Below, in pieces: positions 1 through 8,351 of a stretch of 64,000 nucleotides of DNA (its first letter is position 1; each line of letters starts with the position of its first letter). This stretch comes from Coriobacteriia bacterium. Its GTDB lineage: Bacteria; Actinomycetota; Coriobacteriia; Coriobacteriales; UMGS124. The stretch is taken from contig JAGZEG010000014.1 in the NCBI GenBank assembly GCA_018368455.1, positions 18,679 through 82,678 on the forward strand, in the 5' to 3' direction. A program made the position numbers and the translations under genes. Under the pieces are notes generated by a model. That model saw nothing but the letters and a program-made list of their open reading frames with translations. It did no database searches and had not been told where the DNA came from.

Positions 1-60
1 GCGCCCATTTACAGCCAGCTTTTTTACAAGACCTCGCATAACCGCAAAATGCGCCCGGGG
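1..60 (-). repeat. Copy of a dispersed intergenic repeat
   Basis: Read on the minus strand, this stretch carries a TGCGGTTATGCGAGGTCTTG core followed by an A-run and ends in GGGCGC. The same pattern recurs at 38930-38975 and, inverted, at 39131-39180, where the core reads GTGCAAGGTCTTGCAAAA. No gene is visible in bases 1-174 apart from this repeat and a hairpin at 141-171 just after the exporter stop codon. The copy may extend beyond the window edge. Confidence 0.5.
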
Positions 61-140
61 TTGGGGCAAAACGCGCCCAGAGCTGGGGCTCGAGCGGAGC
101 CAGACGACACCTGGCGAGCATCGGCTAGGGGCAGGCCCGA

Positions 141-171
141 GCCCCGGGAAGCCTTGCGACTAATCCGGGGC
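141..171 (-). terminator. Hairpin after NHLM ABC gene, no U-tract
   Basis: GCCCCGG (141-147) and CCGGGGC (165-171) form a 7-bp stem starting a few bases after the stop codon of the 175-2340 gene on the minus strand. There is no run of T after it, so it could stabilise the 3' end rather than act as an intrinsic terminator. Confidence 0.3.
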
Positions 172-174
172 GCT

Positions 175-2340
175 TTACACCTGCTGGCGGGCAACGAGCT
201 CACTGAAGATGCCGCCCTGCGCCATGAGCTCGTCGTACGTGCCGTCCTCGGCGATGCGCCCCCCGTCGAGCACGAGGATGCGGTCGCACTCGCGGATGGT
301 CGACAGTCGGTGGGCGATGGCGATGCGTGTGCAGCGCAGGCTCGCCAGTGACTCGGACACGATGCGCTGACACACGTTGTCCAGGGCGCTCGTGGCCTCG
401 TCGAACATCAGGATCTTCGGCTTGGCGGCGATGGCGCGCGCGATCATCAGGCGCTGGCGCTGACCGCCCGACAGGCCGCCCGCTCCCTCGGAAATGATGG
501 TCTGCATGCCCATCGGCATAGCGCGAATGTCGTCGGCGATGCCCGCGAGCTCGGCCGCCGCCCACGCGTCGTCGAGCGTGAGCCACGGAGCCGACACGAC
601 GATGTTCGAGTAGATGTCGCCCGCGAAAAGCTTACCGTCCTGCAGTACGACGCCGATGTTGCGCCGCAGCCCTCGCAGGTCGAGCGTCGATAGGTCGCGC
701 CCGTCGTAGTACACGGCGCCCGTCTGGGGCTCCTCGAAGCCGAGAAGCAGCCTGAGCAGCGTCGACTTGCCGCAGCCCGTGCGCCCAACGACTCCGACGT
801 ACTGGCCGGGACGGATCTTGAACGAGAGGTCCTTCAAGATGGGCGGGCGCCCCTCACCGTACGAGAACGTCACGTGGTCCATCTCGATGCCGCCCGTCAC
901 GCGCCCCACGGCGTGACGGCGCTCCGACAGCTCGGGCACCTCCTCGAGCAGGGGGCGCGCCATGTCGAGGTACGGCCTGATGGCCATGCCCTGCGCCGCC
1001 GCGGCGCCCAGCGACATCAGAGCGCCCGACACCATGCCGTACGCCGTCGTGAAAGCCATGTAGTCCGCCACGGACACGCCCTGGCTCACGGCCGTCCAGT
1101 AGATCCACAGCGTTCCCGCCAGCGACACGGCCACCTGCAGCGCCGCGCCGTAACGCACGAGCACGGGACCGCGATACGTGAGGCGCACCTCGTTCTTGTA
1201 GATGTCGGCCCAGCGGGAGTACGCGCGGCTCTCCGCACCTGCGAGGCGAATCTTCTGCATGCCGCCGATGAGCGCGTACTCCCAGCCACTGCGCTTCGAG
1301 CGCCACTCGAGCAGCTCGCCCATCATGCGCGCCTGGGCCAGCGCGATGGCGACGAGCACGCCGACCGTTGCCAGCGTCGCCACGAGCGCCGGGCCCACGA
1401 GTGCCGGCGAGATCGTCAGGATCTGGAAGATGTACACGACGGAGAACGTCGCTGTAAGGCCGGCACCGAGTATGACGCTCTGCAGTGTGTCGGATATGGC
1501 CTGCACGCACGCGATGCGCGTGGCCAGGGCACCGGCGGAGTACTTCTTGAAGAAGCCCGTGGGCAGCTGCAGCACGCGCATCATGACGGCAGCGGACAGC
1601 GCCACGGACACGCGCGTCTGGATGCGTGAGATGAGCAGCGACTTCACGACGCCGATGACGATCTGGGCAAACGTGACGCACAACAGCACGACGGCCACGG
1701 GCGCCACGAGCGACGCGTTGCCCGACGCCACGAGTGGGCCGAAGATGACCTGGTTGAGCGCGGGCAGAACGAGGCCGATGAGCGAGACGGCCAGGGCAGC
1801 GACCGCGACCATGATCCAGTCGCGCCGGTCGACGGAGCGCGCCAGAAACGCGAGGATGTCACGCACGCCGAGCTCGTGCGCCGGCAGCGGGCGATAGAAC
1901 AGCAGAGCATGGCGCCGCAGCCCGGCGGTGTCGTCGGAGCCCAGGGGCACGACTTTGCCCGTCGCGTGGTCGTGGCAGGCGTAGCCGCGCGCGCCGTGGG
2001 GCAGCAGCGCCACGGGCGTGCCGTCGTCGCGCGTGCCGAGGATGACGCCTGCCGCCTCGCGCGACCAGCCCGGCGTCAGGCTCACCTCGCGGTACATGAT
2101 GCCGAGCGGGCGCACCTGGGCATCAATGACGTCGGCAAGCGCCGTCGTGCCCTGAGGCGCCTCCTGGGGACGCGCCCCGAAGTACGCCAGCACGTCCGCC
2201 ACGGCATCCGTCGTCGCGCGGCTGGCGTCGTGGGCGCCGGAAAAGCCGGTCAGTGCCTCGGTGAGGTCGGCAATGCTCGACTCGACGCCCTCGCGGTCGC
2301 TCTTGAGGCGCTCTTGAATCTGGCTGTCAAACCATCCCAT
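175..2340 (-). CDS. NHLM-type peptide-export ABC protein without peptidase domain
   Basis: This 721-residue half transporter resembles the second ABC subunit of NHLM/NHLP (nitrile-hydratase-leader microcin) export systems. Residues 1-150 are soluble and have no C39 Cys/His signature. Residues 160-460 hold about five or six membrane segments. The ATPase domain has Walker A GRTGCGKST at 519-527, ABC signature LSGGQ at 623-627, Walker B ILMFDE at 643-648 and the switch His at 677, so it looks active. It lies 9 bp downstream of the C39-containing exporter and is the last gene of the operon. The family normally works with the peptidase-bearing partner and an HlyD-like adaptor to move a leader peptide across the membrane. 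The leader partner here is probably the 5359-5526 peptide (inference). Confidence 0.88.
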   Translation of the reverse strand: MGWFDSQIQERLKSDREGVESSIADLTEALTGFSGAHDASRATTDAVADVLAYFGARPQEAPQGTTALADVIDAQVRPLGIMYREVSLTPGWSREAAGVILGTRDDGTPVALLPHGARGYACHDHATGKVVPLGSDDTAGLRRHALLFYRPLPAHELGVRDILAFLARSVDRRDWIMVAVAALAVSLIGLVLPALNQVIFGPLVASGNASLVAPVAVVLLCVTFAQIVIGVVKSLLISRIQTRVSVALSAAVMMRVLQLPTGFFKKYSAGALATRIACVQAISDTLQSVILGAGLTATFSVVYIFQILTISPALVGPALVATLATVGVLVAIALAQARMMGELLEWRSKRSGWEYALIGGMQKIRLAGAESRAYSRWADIYKNEVRLTYRGPVLVRYGAALQVAVSLAGTLWIYWTAVSQGVSVADYMAFTTAYGMVSGALMSLGAAAAQGMAIRPYLDMARPLLEEVPELSERRHAVGRVTGGIEMDHVTFSYGEGRPPILKDLSFKIRPGQYVGVVGRTGCGKSTLLRLLLGFEEPQTGAVYYDGRDLSTLDLRGLRRNIGVVLQDGKLFAGDIYSNIVVSAPWLTLDDAWAAAELAGIADDIRAMPMGMQTIISEGAGGLSGGQRQRLMIARAIAAKPKILMFDEATSALDNVCQRIVSESLASLRCTRIAIAHRLSTIRECDRILVLDGGRIAEDGTYDELMAQGGIFSELVARQQV

Positions 2341-2349
2341 GGGGCACCC

Positions 2350-4560
2350 CTATTCCTGCGTGACGAGCGAGGCGTACAGCCCGCCCTGCGCCATGAGCTC
2401 GTCGTGCGTGCCGCGCTGAACGATGTTGCCGCGGTCGAGCACGATGATCTGGTCACAGTCGCGAATGGTGGACAGGCGGTGTGCCACGACGACGAGTGTG
2501 ATGCCGCGCCGGCGGATCCTCTGCATGACCTCATGCTCCGTCACGGCGTCAAGCGCGCTCGTCGCCTCGTCGAGAACGAGAATCGTCGGGTCGGTCGCCA
2601 GTGCGCGGGCGATCTCGAGGCGTTGGCGCTGGCCGCCGCTCATGTCCGTTCCACCCGCGGCGAGCTTGCCGGCATAGCCGCCCGGCCGCGCCATGATGTC
2701 GTCGTGGATCTTCGCGTCGCGCGCCGCGAGTATGACCTCGTAGTCCTCGATAGAGCTGTCCCACAGACTGATGTTCTCGTCGATGGATCCCTCGAACAGA
2801 ACGATATCCTGGTCGACGACGGCCACCGAGCCCGTGCGCACAGGGTGTGGGATATCGGGCAGCGGTGTTCCGTCGAGCAGAACCTCGCCCTCCCACGGGC
2901 GGTACAGACCCGTAAGCAGCTTGGCGATCGTCGACTTGCCGCAGCCGGACGGCCCGACGAACGCGACGCTTGAGCCGGCGGCAACATGCAGGTCAAACCC
3001 CTGGACAAGCGGTCGCGCAAGGCGGGAGTAGCCGAACGTCACGCCGCGCATGTCAACCTCGCCGCGCAGCTTCTCGTAGGACTCGTGCGCCTGCTGGGTG
3101 CCCGCGGAATCTTCAGCTCCCCGCTCGGCGCCGCCCGCCAGCGGGTCCTCCGCGTAGTCCATGACGTCCTGGATGCGCTCCATGTCGGTGCGCATCTCGT
3201 AGAACGACTGCATCGTCTCGATGAGGGACTGGGCAGGCGCGGCAAACTGCGCGAGGAAGCCCTGGAATGCCAGGATCATGCCGATGCTGAACTGGCCCTG
3301 CAGCACGAGCCACACGCCGACCATGAGCACGGCGACGTTGGACGCGCCCGACACGACCTGTGGCACGGTGCCCAGGTAGGCGTTGAGGCGCGCGTAGCTA
3401 ACCTCCTGGTTGTTCGCGCCCGCCTGGTAGCCGCTCCAGCGCTGGAAGTAGCCGTCCTCGGCACCCGACGCCCGGATGGTCTCCACCATGTCGATACCGG
3501 CGACCGTCGCCGCGCTGAGGCTGGCCTGGTCGCGCATCTGGACGCGCACGATGTTGACGCGCTTCTGCGAGATGACGCGCGCCAAAACGAGGTTGGCGAC
3601 CGTCGCCGTGATGCCGATGGCCGCGAGCAGCGGCGAGTAGCTCACCATGACGACGAGGTAGAACACGAGCATGACGAAGTTGATGGCGAGGGGCGCCAGC
3701 TTGCCGATGAGGCGTGACGCAACCTGCGTGTTCGAGGCGGCGCGCGCCTGGATGTCACCGGCGGAGCGCTGCGAGTAGAACTCGATGGGCAGGTGCAGCA
3801 GCTTCCACAGGAAGCTCGAGTTGGCGGAGACGGCCATCTTGCCCTCGACACGCAGCAGGTAGCGGGCGTTGAGGATGGCGACGATGACCTGGACGACGCC
3901 GACAGCCGCCAGCGCCACGATAAACGGCACGAGCCATCCGTCGTTGCTGCCTCCGAGCAGCTTGTCGGTGAGCACCTGCGAGAACACGGGGTTGACAGCG
4001 TTGATGACCGACGTGATGACCGACGTCAGCGCCACGAACGCCAGAGCCGTCGCCGTGCCGCGCAGTCGGCCGAGCGCGAACGATCGCACCGACGCGGGCT
4101 CTCCGCCCGGCTCGAAAGCATCCGTGGGGGCGAACTGCAGGCAGACGCCCGTAAAGCAGCGGTCAAACTCCTCGAGGCCTATGCGCACTTCGCCGCGGGC
4201 CGGGTCGTTGAGGTAGACGTGCTTGCCACGAAACCCGCGCACGACGACGAAGTGGTTGAAGTTCCAGTGCACGATGCAGGGAAACGTCGCCTTCTCGCGC
4301 AGCGTCTCGGGCTCGAAGCGATAACCCTTCGCCTCAAAGCCGTACGAGCGCGCCGCCTTGACGACGTTGAGCGCCGAAGAGCCGTCGCGCGAGACGCCGC
4401 AGTCGAGACGCACCTGCTCCAGTGGCAGCCACTTGCCCCAGTAGGCGCAAATCATTGCAAGGCTCGCGGCGCCGCACTCGAGCGCTTCCATCTGCATGAT
4501 CTGGGGGATCTTGCCGGCCATCTTTCCGGGCTCCCCCGGGGAACGTCTCGCCTTCGCCAT
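2350..4560 (-). CDS. NHLM-type ABC exporter with C39 leader peptidase
   Basis: The protein (736 residues from the ATG at 4560) combines an N-terminal C39 bacteriocin-processing peptidase, a membrane region and a C-terminal ABC ATPase. The catalytic Cys is in LECGAASLAMI near residue 29, the His in HWNFNHFVVV near 103 and the Asp in YLNDPARGE near 119, so the protease triad is complete. The ATPase has Walker A GPSGCGKST, signature MSGGQRQR and Walker B ILVLDEATSALD. C39 domains cut after double glycine, which matches the peptide encoded at 5359-5526. A GTG directly after the upstream stop codon (4575) would add five residues; the ATG is preferred because GGGTGAG precedes it. The protein acts in the cytoplasmic membrane with the 175-2340 product. 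Confidence 0.9.
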   Translation of the reverse strand: MAKARRSPGEPGKMAGKIPQIMQMEALECGAASLAMICAYWGKWLPLEQVRLDCGVSRDGSSALNVVKAARSYGFEAKGYRFEPETLREKATFPCIVHWNFNHFVVVRGFRGKHVYLNDPARGEVRIGLEEFDRCFTGVCLQFAPTDAFEPGGEPASVRSFALGRLRGTATALAFVALTSVITSVINAVNPVFSQVLTDKLLGGSNDGWLVPFIVALAAVGVVQVIVAILNARYLLRVEGKMAVSANSSFLWKLLHLPIEFYSQRSAGDIQARAASNTQVASRLIGKLAPLAINFVMLVFYLVVMVSYSPLLAAIGITATVANLVLARVISQKRVNIVRVQMRDQASLSAATVAGIDMVETIRASGAEDGYFQRWSGYQAGANNQEVSYARLNAYLGTVPQVVSGASNVAVLMVGVWLVLQGQFSIGMILAFQGFLAQFAAPAQSLIETMQSFYEMRTDMERIQDVMDYAEDPLAGGAERGAEDSAGTQQAHESYEKLRGEVDMRGVTFGYSRLARPLVQGFDLHVAAGSSVAFVGPSGCGKSTIAKLLTGLYRPWEGEVLLDGTPLPDIPHPVRTGSVAVVDQDIVLFEGSIDENISLWDSSIEDYEVILAARDAKIHDDIMARPGGYAGKLAAGGTDMSGGQRQRLEIARALATDPTILVLDEATSALDAVTEHEVMQRIRRRGITLVVVAHRLSTIRDCDQIIVLDRGNIVQRGTHDELMAQGGLYASLVTQE

Positions 4561-4575
4561 GGCTCTCACCCGCAC

Positions 4576-4893
4576 TTATCGGCCGAGGAACAGGGCAGAG
4601 GGGCTGTCCGAACTCACGGTGATCTCCGCCTGGTACGTGCCGTCGGAGACGCCCCCGACCTGCCCGGTGATCTGCCCGTTCTCAACGGTGATCGTCGCGG
4701 GCTGCGTCGAGGGGACGCGCCCGAGGAACAGCCAGATGACGGCCGCCAGCGCAAGCAGGACGATGGCGATGAGCACCATCCAAGCGCCGGGGCTCGACAC
4801 GCGGATGTACTGGTCAAGCTGATCAGGCGACGACACGCGGTCGAGGCTCTTCTTACGGAATATGGAAGCAGGGCCGCCGTCTGTGTCAGCCAT
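4576..4893 (-). CDS. Very short HlyD-like secretion adaptor
   Basis: This is a 105-residue protein with an N-terminal cytoplasmic segment (IFRKKSLDRVSSPDQLDQYI), one membrane helix at about 37-58 and a short periplasmic or extracellular tail of about 45 residues rich in beta-prone residues. The N-terminus resembles the start of NHLM-system secretion proteins of the HlyD family. Those are normally several hundred residues long, with a coiled-coil hairpin and lipoyl/barrel domains that are absent here. The next gene starts immediately after the stop codon and no remnant of the missing domains follows. This looks like a stable short form rather than a recent frameshift. In a monoderm host a long periplasmic adaptor may be unnecessary (inference). 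Confidence 0.7.
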   Translation of the reverse strand: MADTDGGPASIFRKKSLDRVSSPDQLDQYIRVSSPGAWMVLIAIVLLALAAVIWLFLGRVPSTQPATITVENGQITGQVGGVSDGTYQAEITVSSDSPSALFLGR

Positions 4894-4896
4894 GTG

Positions 4897-5190
4897 CTAC
4901 CTCACTTCGAACAGCGTCGAGAAACCGGTTATCTCGAGCACCTCGCGAATCTCGTCGGAGGCGTGTTCGATGGCGACGCCCTGACCTCCCAAGCGCTTAA
5001 ACGCCATCATGAGCACGCGCAAGCCGGCAGATGAGACATACTCGAGGCCGTCAAAGTCAAACGTGATGGCGCTCGCCTGCGAAAAGACGCCCTCGAGCGC
5101 CTGCTCGAGCTGGGGCGCCGTGTTCGTGTTGAGCGAGCCGCGCACGCTGACCAGGGCGCACGTGCCGTCCATGTTCACCGCTACGTCCAT
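4897..5190 (-). CDS. STAS-domain anti-sigma factor antagonist
   Basis: This 97-residue single-domain STAS protein resembles RsbV/SpoIIAA. The phosphorylation segment is DFDGLEYVSSAGLRVLMMA, whose Ser-Ser-Ala-Gly is the usual site modified by an RsbW-type kinase. The ATG at 5190 is preceded by GAGGAGG at good spacing, so longer upstream starts are not used. It begins the exporter operon, ending 3 bp before the HlyD-like gene, and lies downstream of the peptide gene and a terminator. Its natural partners are the fused phosphatase/kinase encoded at 5756-8077: dephosphorylated antagonist would sequester the kinase domain and release a sigma factor encoded elsewhere. That circuit follows from family knowledge; the sigma factor is not in this window. 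Confidence 0.88.
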   Translation of the reverse strand: MDVAVNMDGTCALVSVRGSLNTNTAPQLEQALEGVFSQASAITFDFDGLEYVSSAGLRVLMMAFKRLGGQGVAIEHASDEIREVLEITGFSTLFEVR

Positions 5191-5262
5191 GCAGCCTCCT
5201 CGTTGTGGTGCTCCGGGCGCTTGCGATGGCCGACGCCTCGGATCGTGTGGTGCGCGACATGA

Positions 5263-5307
5263 GAAAAAGGGCATCGCCCCGCGCGCTCAGGCGACGAGGC
5301 GATGCCC
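5263..5307 (-). terminator. Terminator between peptide gene and exporter operon
   Basis: On the minus strand a stem of GGGCATCGCC (5307-5298) and GGCGATGCCC (5278-5269) is followed by TTTTTC. It lies between the double-glycine peptide gene and the STAS gene, so it should let the peptide mRNA accumulate over the exporter mRNA, with readthrough supplying the transport genes. Confidence 0.8.
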
Positions 5308-5358
5308 TGCAGCCCGCGCCCGCAGCAGTCGCGGGAAAGCGGGCTGAACAGCGAGATG

Positions 5359-5526
5359 CTAGCTGTTGCGCAGGTTAGGCAGGTAGCCCTTGATGCCAAT
5401 GCCGCCCACGACCTGGCCGAGCTGTCGGTCGGTCAGCTTGCGGGGCTCCTCGACACCCTCGCGCAGGCGCTTCTGCTCAACGGCGCGCTGAGCCTGCTGC
5501 TCTCGACGGCCTTCCGCTTCCTTCAT
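5359..5526 (-). CDS. Double-glycine leader peptide precursor (putative secreted peptide)
   Basis: This 55-residue ORF has a strong ribosome site (AAAGGAGG, 5-base spacer) at the ATG at 5526. Residues 1-30 are highly charged, then LTDRQLGQVVGG at 31-42 matches the usual bacteriocin-type leader end (L-S/T-D-x-x-L-x-x-V-x-G-G). The predicted product after C39 cleavage is the 13-residue IGIKGYLPNLRNS, which has no Cys and carries a net positive charge. There is no lanthipeptide, radical SAM or other modification gene alongside, so the mature peptide may be unmodified. The cognate C39 exporter lies about 800 bp downstream on the same strand. It could be a bacteriocin or, given the short core and the adjacent partner-switching genes, a signalling peptide. 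The function is inferred. Confidence 0.8.
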   Translation of the reverse strand: MKEAEGRREQQAQRAVEQKRLREGVEEPRKLTDRQLGQVVGGIGIKGYLPNLRNS

Positions 5527-5638
5527 GGGGGCCTCCTTTCGCCATTCCCTGCTCGAGGCGCCGCCTCTCGTCCGGTTCCACAGGCCAAACGTCCTGCCTG
5601 CCTCGGAGGAGGGCTCGCCTCTTCTCTTCACTGTCATC

Positions 5639-5666
5639 ATACCCGAACAACTGCAACGAAAAAGCA
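5639..5666 (-). promoter_or_regulatory. Candidate promoter of the peptide gene, sigma-B-like -10
   Basis: About 110 bp upstream of the peptide start, the minus strand reads GGGTATGATG (GGGTAT at 5644-5639). GGGTAT is the -10 element of SigB-type promoters, and the overlapping TATGAT could equally be a housekeeping -10. A T-rich GCTTTTT 14-16 bases upstream is only a weak match to either -35 element. The local drop in GC content supports a promoter; the sigma assignment is speculative. Confidence 0.4.
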
Positions 5667-5755
5667 ACACCGACGGCATCCCTGCCAAAATGTGCGGCGC
5701 CGGGCTTCGCGCGGTATGAACGCGCGCTATGGCGGGCCGGCCGCGCGAGTTTTCC

Positions 5756-8077
5756 CTACACGAAGTCCTTCGCCATGCGTAGCACGTTGTCGCCACCGTC
5801 GCGTTCGTAGAGCACGGACTGCATGCACGTCCGCACGAGGTGGATGCCCAATCCGCCTACCGGGCCGTCTGGCGTCGGCATGCGCGTCGCGTGCTCGAGC
5901 GGGTTGTACGCGACGCCGCCGTCTCGCATCGTCAAGAACAGTCGCCGCGCCCGCTCGTCGACGGCAAGCGACACACGCACCGGGAACGCGTCGCCTGCCG
6001 GGCTGCCGTAGTGACAGACGTTGACGAACAGCTCCTCCGCCACAAGGCGCAGGTCAAACGAGAGCTTCGCCGTCGCGAGGTTCCGCGCCACGAGGTCGTC
6101 GGTCACAGGCTTGAGGAAGGCGAACAGGTCGTCGAGGAAGCGATCCTCGTTGGGTAGGTCTATCTCGCGCAGGGGCAGGTCCCACGAGACGCCGACGAGC
6201 GTGATGTCGTCTGCCTGGGGCGCTCCATCGACAAACGCGTCGATGCGCGAGACAACGGCCTCGATGGCGGCCCCCATGCGCGAGAGGCCGGCCTCGGGCG
6301 CGGCCTCTGCGAGGCTACCCGCGTCGCAGGTGGCAAGCGCCTCGGCAAGACGGGCCTCGCCGAACAGGGCCGCCGAGCCGTCAGCCGCCTCCGTCACCCC
6401 GTCCGTGTACAGCATGATCTCGTCGCCGGGCGTCAGCGACAGTTCCGCCTGCGCGTAGGGCATGCCCGCCATGGCACCGAGCACGAGACCGGGTCGCGCG
6501 CGCAGGTACGTCCGCACGCCCCCGCGGCGCAGCGAGGGCGGGTTGTGCCCGGCGTTGGCATAGCGCAGCCGGCCCGACGACACGTCAAGCGCGCAGACGA
6601 ACGCCGTCACGAACAGCATGGCGTCGTTGCGCTCCACAAGGCCGTCGTTTGCGGCAGCGAGGGCCTCGCCCAGGTCGTCGTGGGCGAGCATGCACGCGCG
6701 GATGAGCCCCTGCGCGCGCATCATGAACAGCGAGGCAGGGACACCCTTGCCCGACACGTCGCCCACGACGAACGCGACCTCACCCTCGCGCAGCTCGAAC
6801 ACGTCATAGAAGTCGCCGCCTACCTCGCGCGCCGGACGAAGGAAGCCGCTCACGTCCAGACCATAGCGCTCGCGCAGCGCGGAGAAGTCGTGCGGCACGG
6901 CGGAGAGCTGAATCTCACGCGCGATGTCGAGCTCCGCGGCCGTACGCTCGCGCTCGGCAGCCGCCGCCTCGAAGCGCTCCACGTAGCTCACCAGGCCCGC
7001 CTGCATGGCGTTGACCGAGCCCACGAGGTCGCCGATCTCCGCCGCTGGGCGCAAGGCCCGCTCGTCGACGGGAAGGGCCTGCAGCTCGCCGCCGTGCTCC
7101 TCGCGCGCCGCAAGCTCGCCCATGAATGCCGTCGCCGAGGCGCGCAGGGCCATGACCGGCCGGGAGACGCGCCGCTCGACGATGCCCACGACGACGACCA
7201 TGAACAGCAGGCCCGCGACCGTGAACTCCAGAACGACGAGGTAGCTCGAGCTGATGAAGTAGCCCCAGTCTTGCAGCGTCGCCAACGAGCCGTCCACGAG
7301 ATAGGGTCCGTAGGCGATGGCGAAGAAGCCGACGATGACGGCAGCCATGAGTACGAGGAACAGCGCGACGACAAGCTCGCCCAGCGTGCGGCCGCGACGC
7401 CACCCCAGCACGAGGGCGCAGGGCAGGCCGACGTAGCAGCCGAAGACAAACGAGTTGAGGAACCACACGAGCGGGGCGCCGACACCGGAAAACTCCGCCG
7501 GCCCGAACGCCGAGAGGGTGAGCGCCGCAAAGCCCGCGTCCACCAGGACGAGCGCGACGTAGAGCGCCACCTTGCCCGCCGTGTCAAAGCGCGGGCGCAC
7601 CCCGCCTTCAAGGCCGTGCGAGTCCTGGGGCGCGGCGGCGCCACGCCCCGACGAGTTTGAGGGAAGCCTGCGGCGGACGGCGGGGGCGATGCGGCCTGCG
7701 ACAAGGCGCCACAGCAGGCGTGGGATGGCGAGGTAGACGACCTGAGCCAGCGCAAACAGCACGGCCGGGCCGATCGGCATGCCGCCGAGCAGCGCCCCCG
7801 CCAGAGAGGCAACGGAGCAGCCCACGATCGCGGGGGCCCCGAAGAACAGGCCAAGCGCAGGCCCGAGGCCATCGGCCGGGCGCACGAGCGTCTCCCGCGT
7901 GAACAGCGGCGTCAACGAGAACAACACGACGAGCGCCAGGTAGGCGGCGCCGCACGAAAACGCCGTGAGAAGAGGGCGGGCGACGGCCGCATCCGGAGCG
8001 GGCGACTTGGCAGCGAGAGGCTCGCGAGGAACGGCGTCACCGCCGTGCGGCGTGCCCCCTGATTCCAAAGAAGCCAT
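5756..8077 (-). CDS. Membrane SpoIIE/PP2C phosphatase fused to RsbW-like kinase
   Basis: From the ATG at 8077 (preceded by AGGGGG) the protein has 773 residues. An upstream in-frame ATG at 8296 would add 73 residues that look non-coding. Residues 33-300 contain about seven membrane segments, followed by a HAMP-like and coiled-coil linker (300-395). The SpoIIE-type PP2C phosphatase spans roughly 400-633, with GGDFYD at 420, DVSGKG at 440, YTDGVTE at 557 and the final metal-binding DD at 623. The C-terminal 130 residues form a GHKL ATPase of the RsbW/SpoIIAB kind (N-box EELFVNV at 681, DGG at 719, GGLG at 741). One polypeptide thus carries both the phosphatase that activates a STAS antagonist and the kinase that inactivates it. 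The STAS gene is nearby. The membrane part probably senses an extracellular cue (inference). Confidence 0.9.
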   Translation of the reverse strand: MASLESGGTPHGGDAVPREPLAAKSPAPDAAVARPLLTAFSCGAAYLALVVLFSLTPLFTRETLVRPADGLGPALGLFFGAPAIVGCSVASLAGALLGGMPIGPAVLFALAQVVYLAIPRLLWRLVAGRIAPAVRRRLPSNSSGRGAAAPQDSHGLEGGVRPRFDTAGKVALYVALVLVDAGFAALTLSAFGPAEFSGVGAPLVWFLNSFVFGCYVGLPCALVLGWRRGRTLGELVVALFLVLMAAVIVGFFAIAYGPYLVDGSLATLQDWGYFISSSYLVVLEFTVAGLLFMVVVVGIVERRVSRPVMALRASATAFMGELAAREEHGGELQALPVDERALRPAAEIGDLVGSVNAMQAGLVSYVERFEAAAAERERTAAELDIAREIQLSAVPHDFSALRERYGLDVSGFLRPAREVGGDFYDVFELREGEVAFVVGDVSGKGVPASLFMMRAQGLIRACMLAHDDLGEALAAANDGLVERNDAMLFVTAFVCALDVSSGRLRYANAGHNPPSLRRGGVRTYLRARPGLVLGAMAGMPYAQAELSLTPGDEIMLYTDGVTEAADGSAALFGEARLAEALATCDAGSLAEAAPEAGLSRMGAAIEAVVSRIDAFVDGAPQADDITLVGVSWDLPLREIDLPNEDRFLDDLFAFLKPVTDDLVARNLATAKLSFDLRLVAEELFVNVCHYGSPAGDAFPVRVSLAVDERARRLFLTMRDGGVAYNPLEHATRMPTPDGPVGGLGIHLVRTCMQSVLYERDGGDNVLRMAKDFV

Positions 8078-8320
8078 GGGCGACCCCCTGCCGTTGCAGG
8101 CGCGCGCCAACCCCTTCGCAGACGCGCGCATCCGCCGATACGCCTCCCTTATACCATGGAACGGCCGGAGAGCGTGCCGCGCTGCCAGCAAGAGAGCTGC
8201 GGCGTCGCTCGGAGCGTCGAGCGCGGCGCGAGGCGTCACGAACGCACGGGAACCACGATGACCTGTCTGTACGTGGGATGGCGCAGGGAGTAGCATCTGG
8301 TGCGAAAGCGCGTCGGTCGG

Positions 8321-8326
8321 TATAAT
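8321..8326 (+). promoter_or_regulatory. -10 element for tRNA-Arg
   Basis: A perfect TATAAT lies 26 bases upstream of the tRNA 5' end. The -35 region is poor, with TGGTGC at 17-base spacing. It would drive a monocistronic tRNA transcript. Confidence 0.55.
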
Positions 8327-8351
8327 TGCACCCTGCTGTGCAGCACCACAC

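Noticed and set aside
4576..4893. Frameshifted remnant of a full HlyD gene
   Set aside because: No downstream coding remnant exists. The next gene begins at once, so a genuine short form is more likely.
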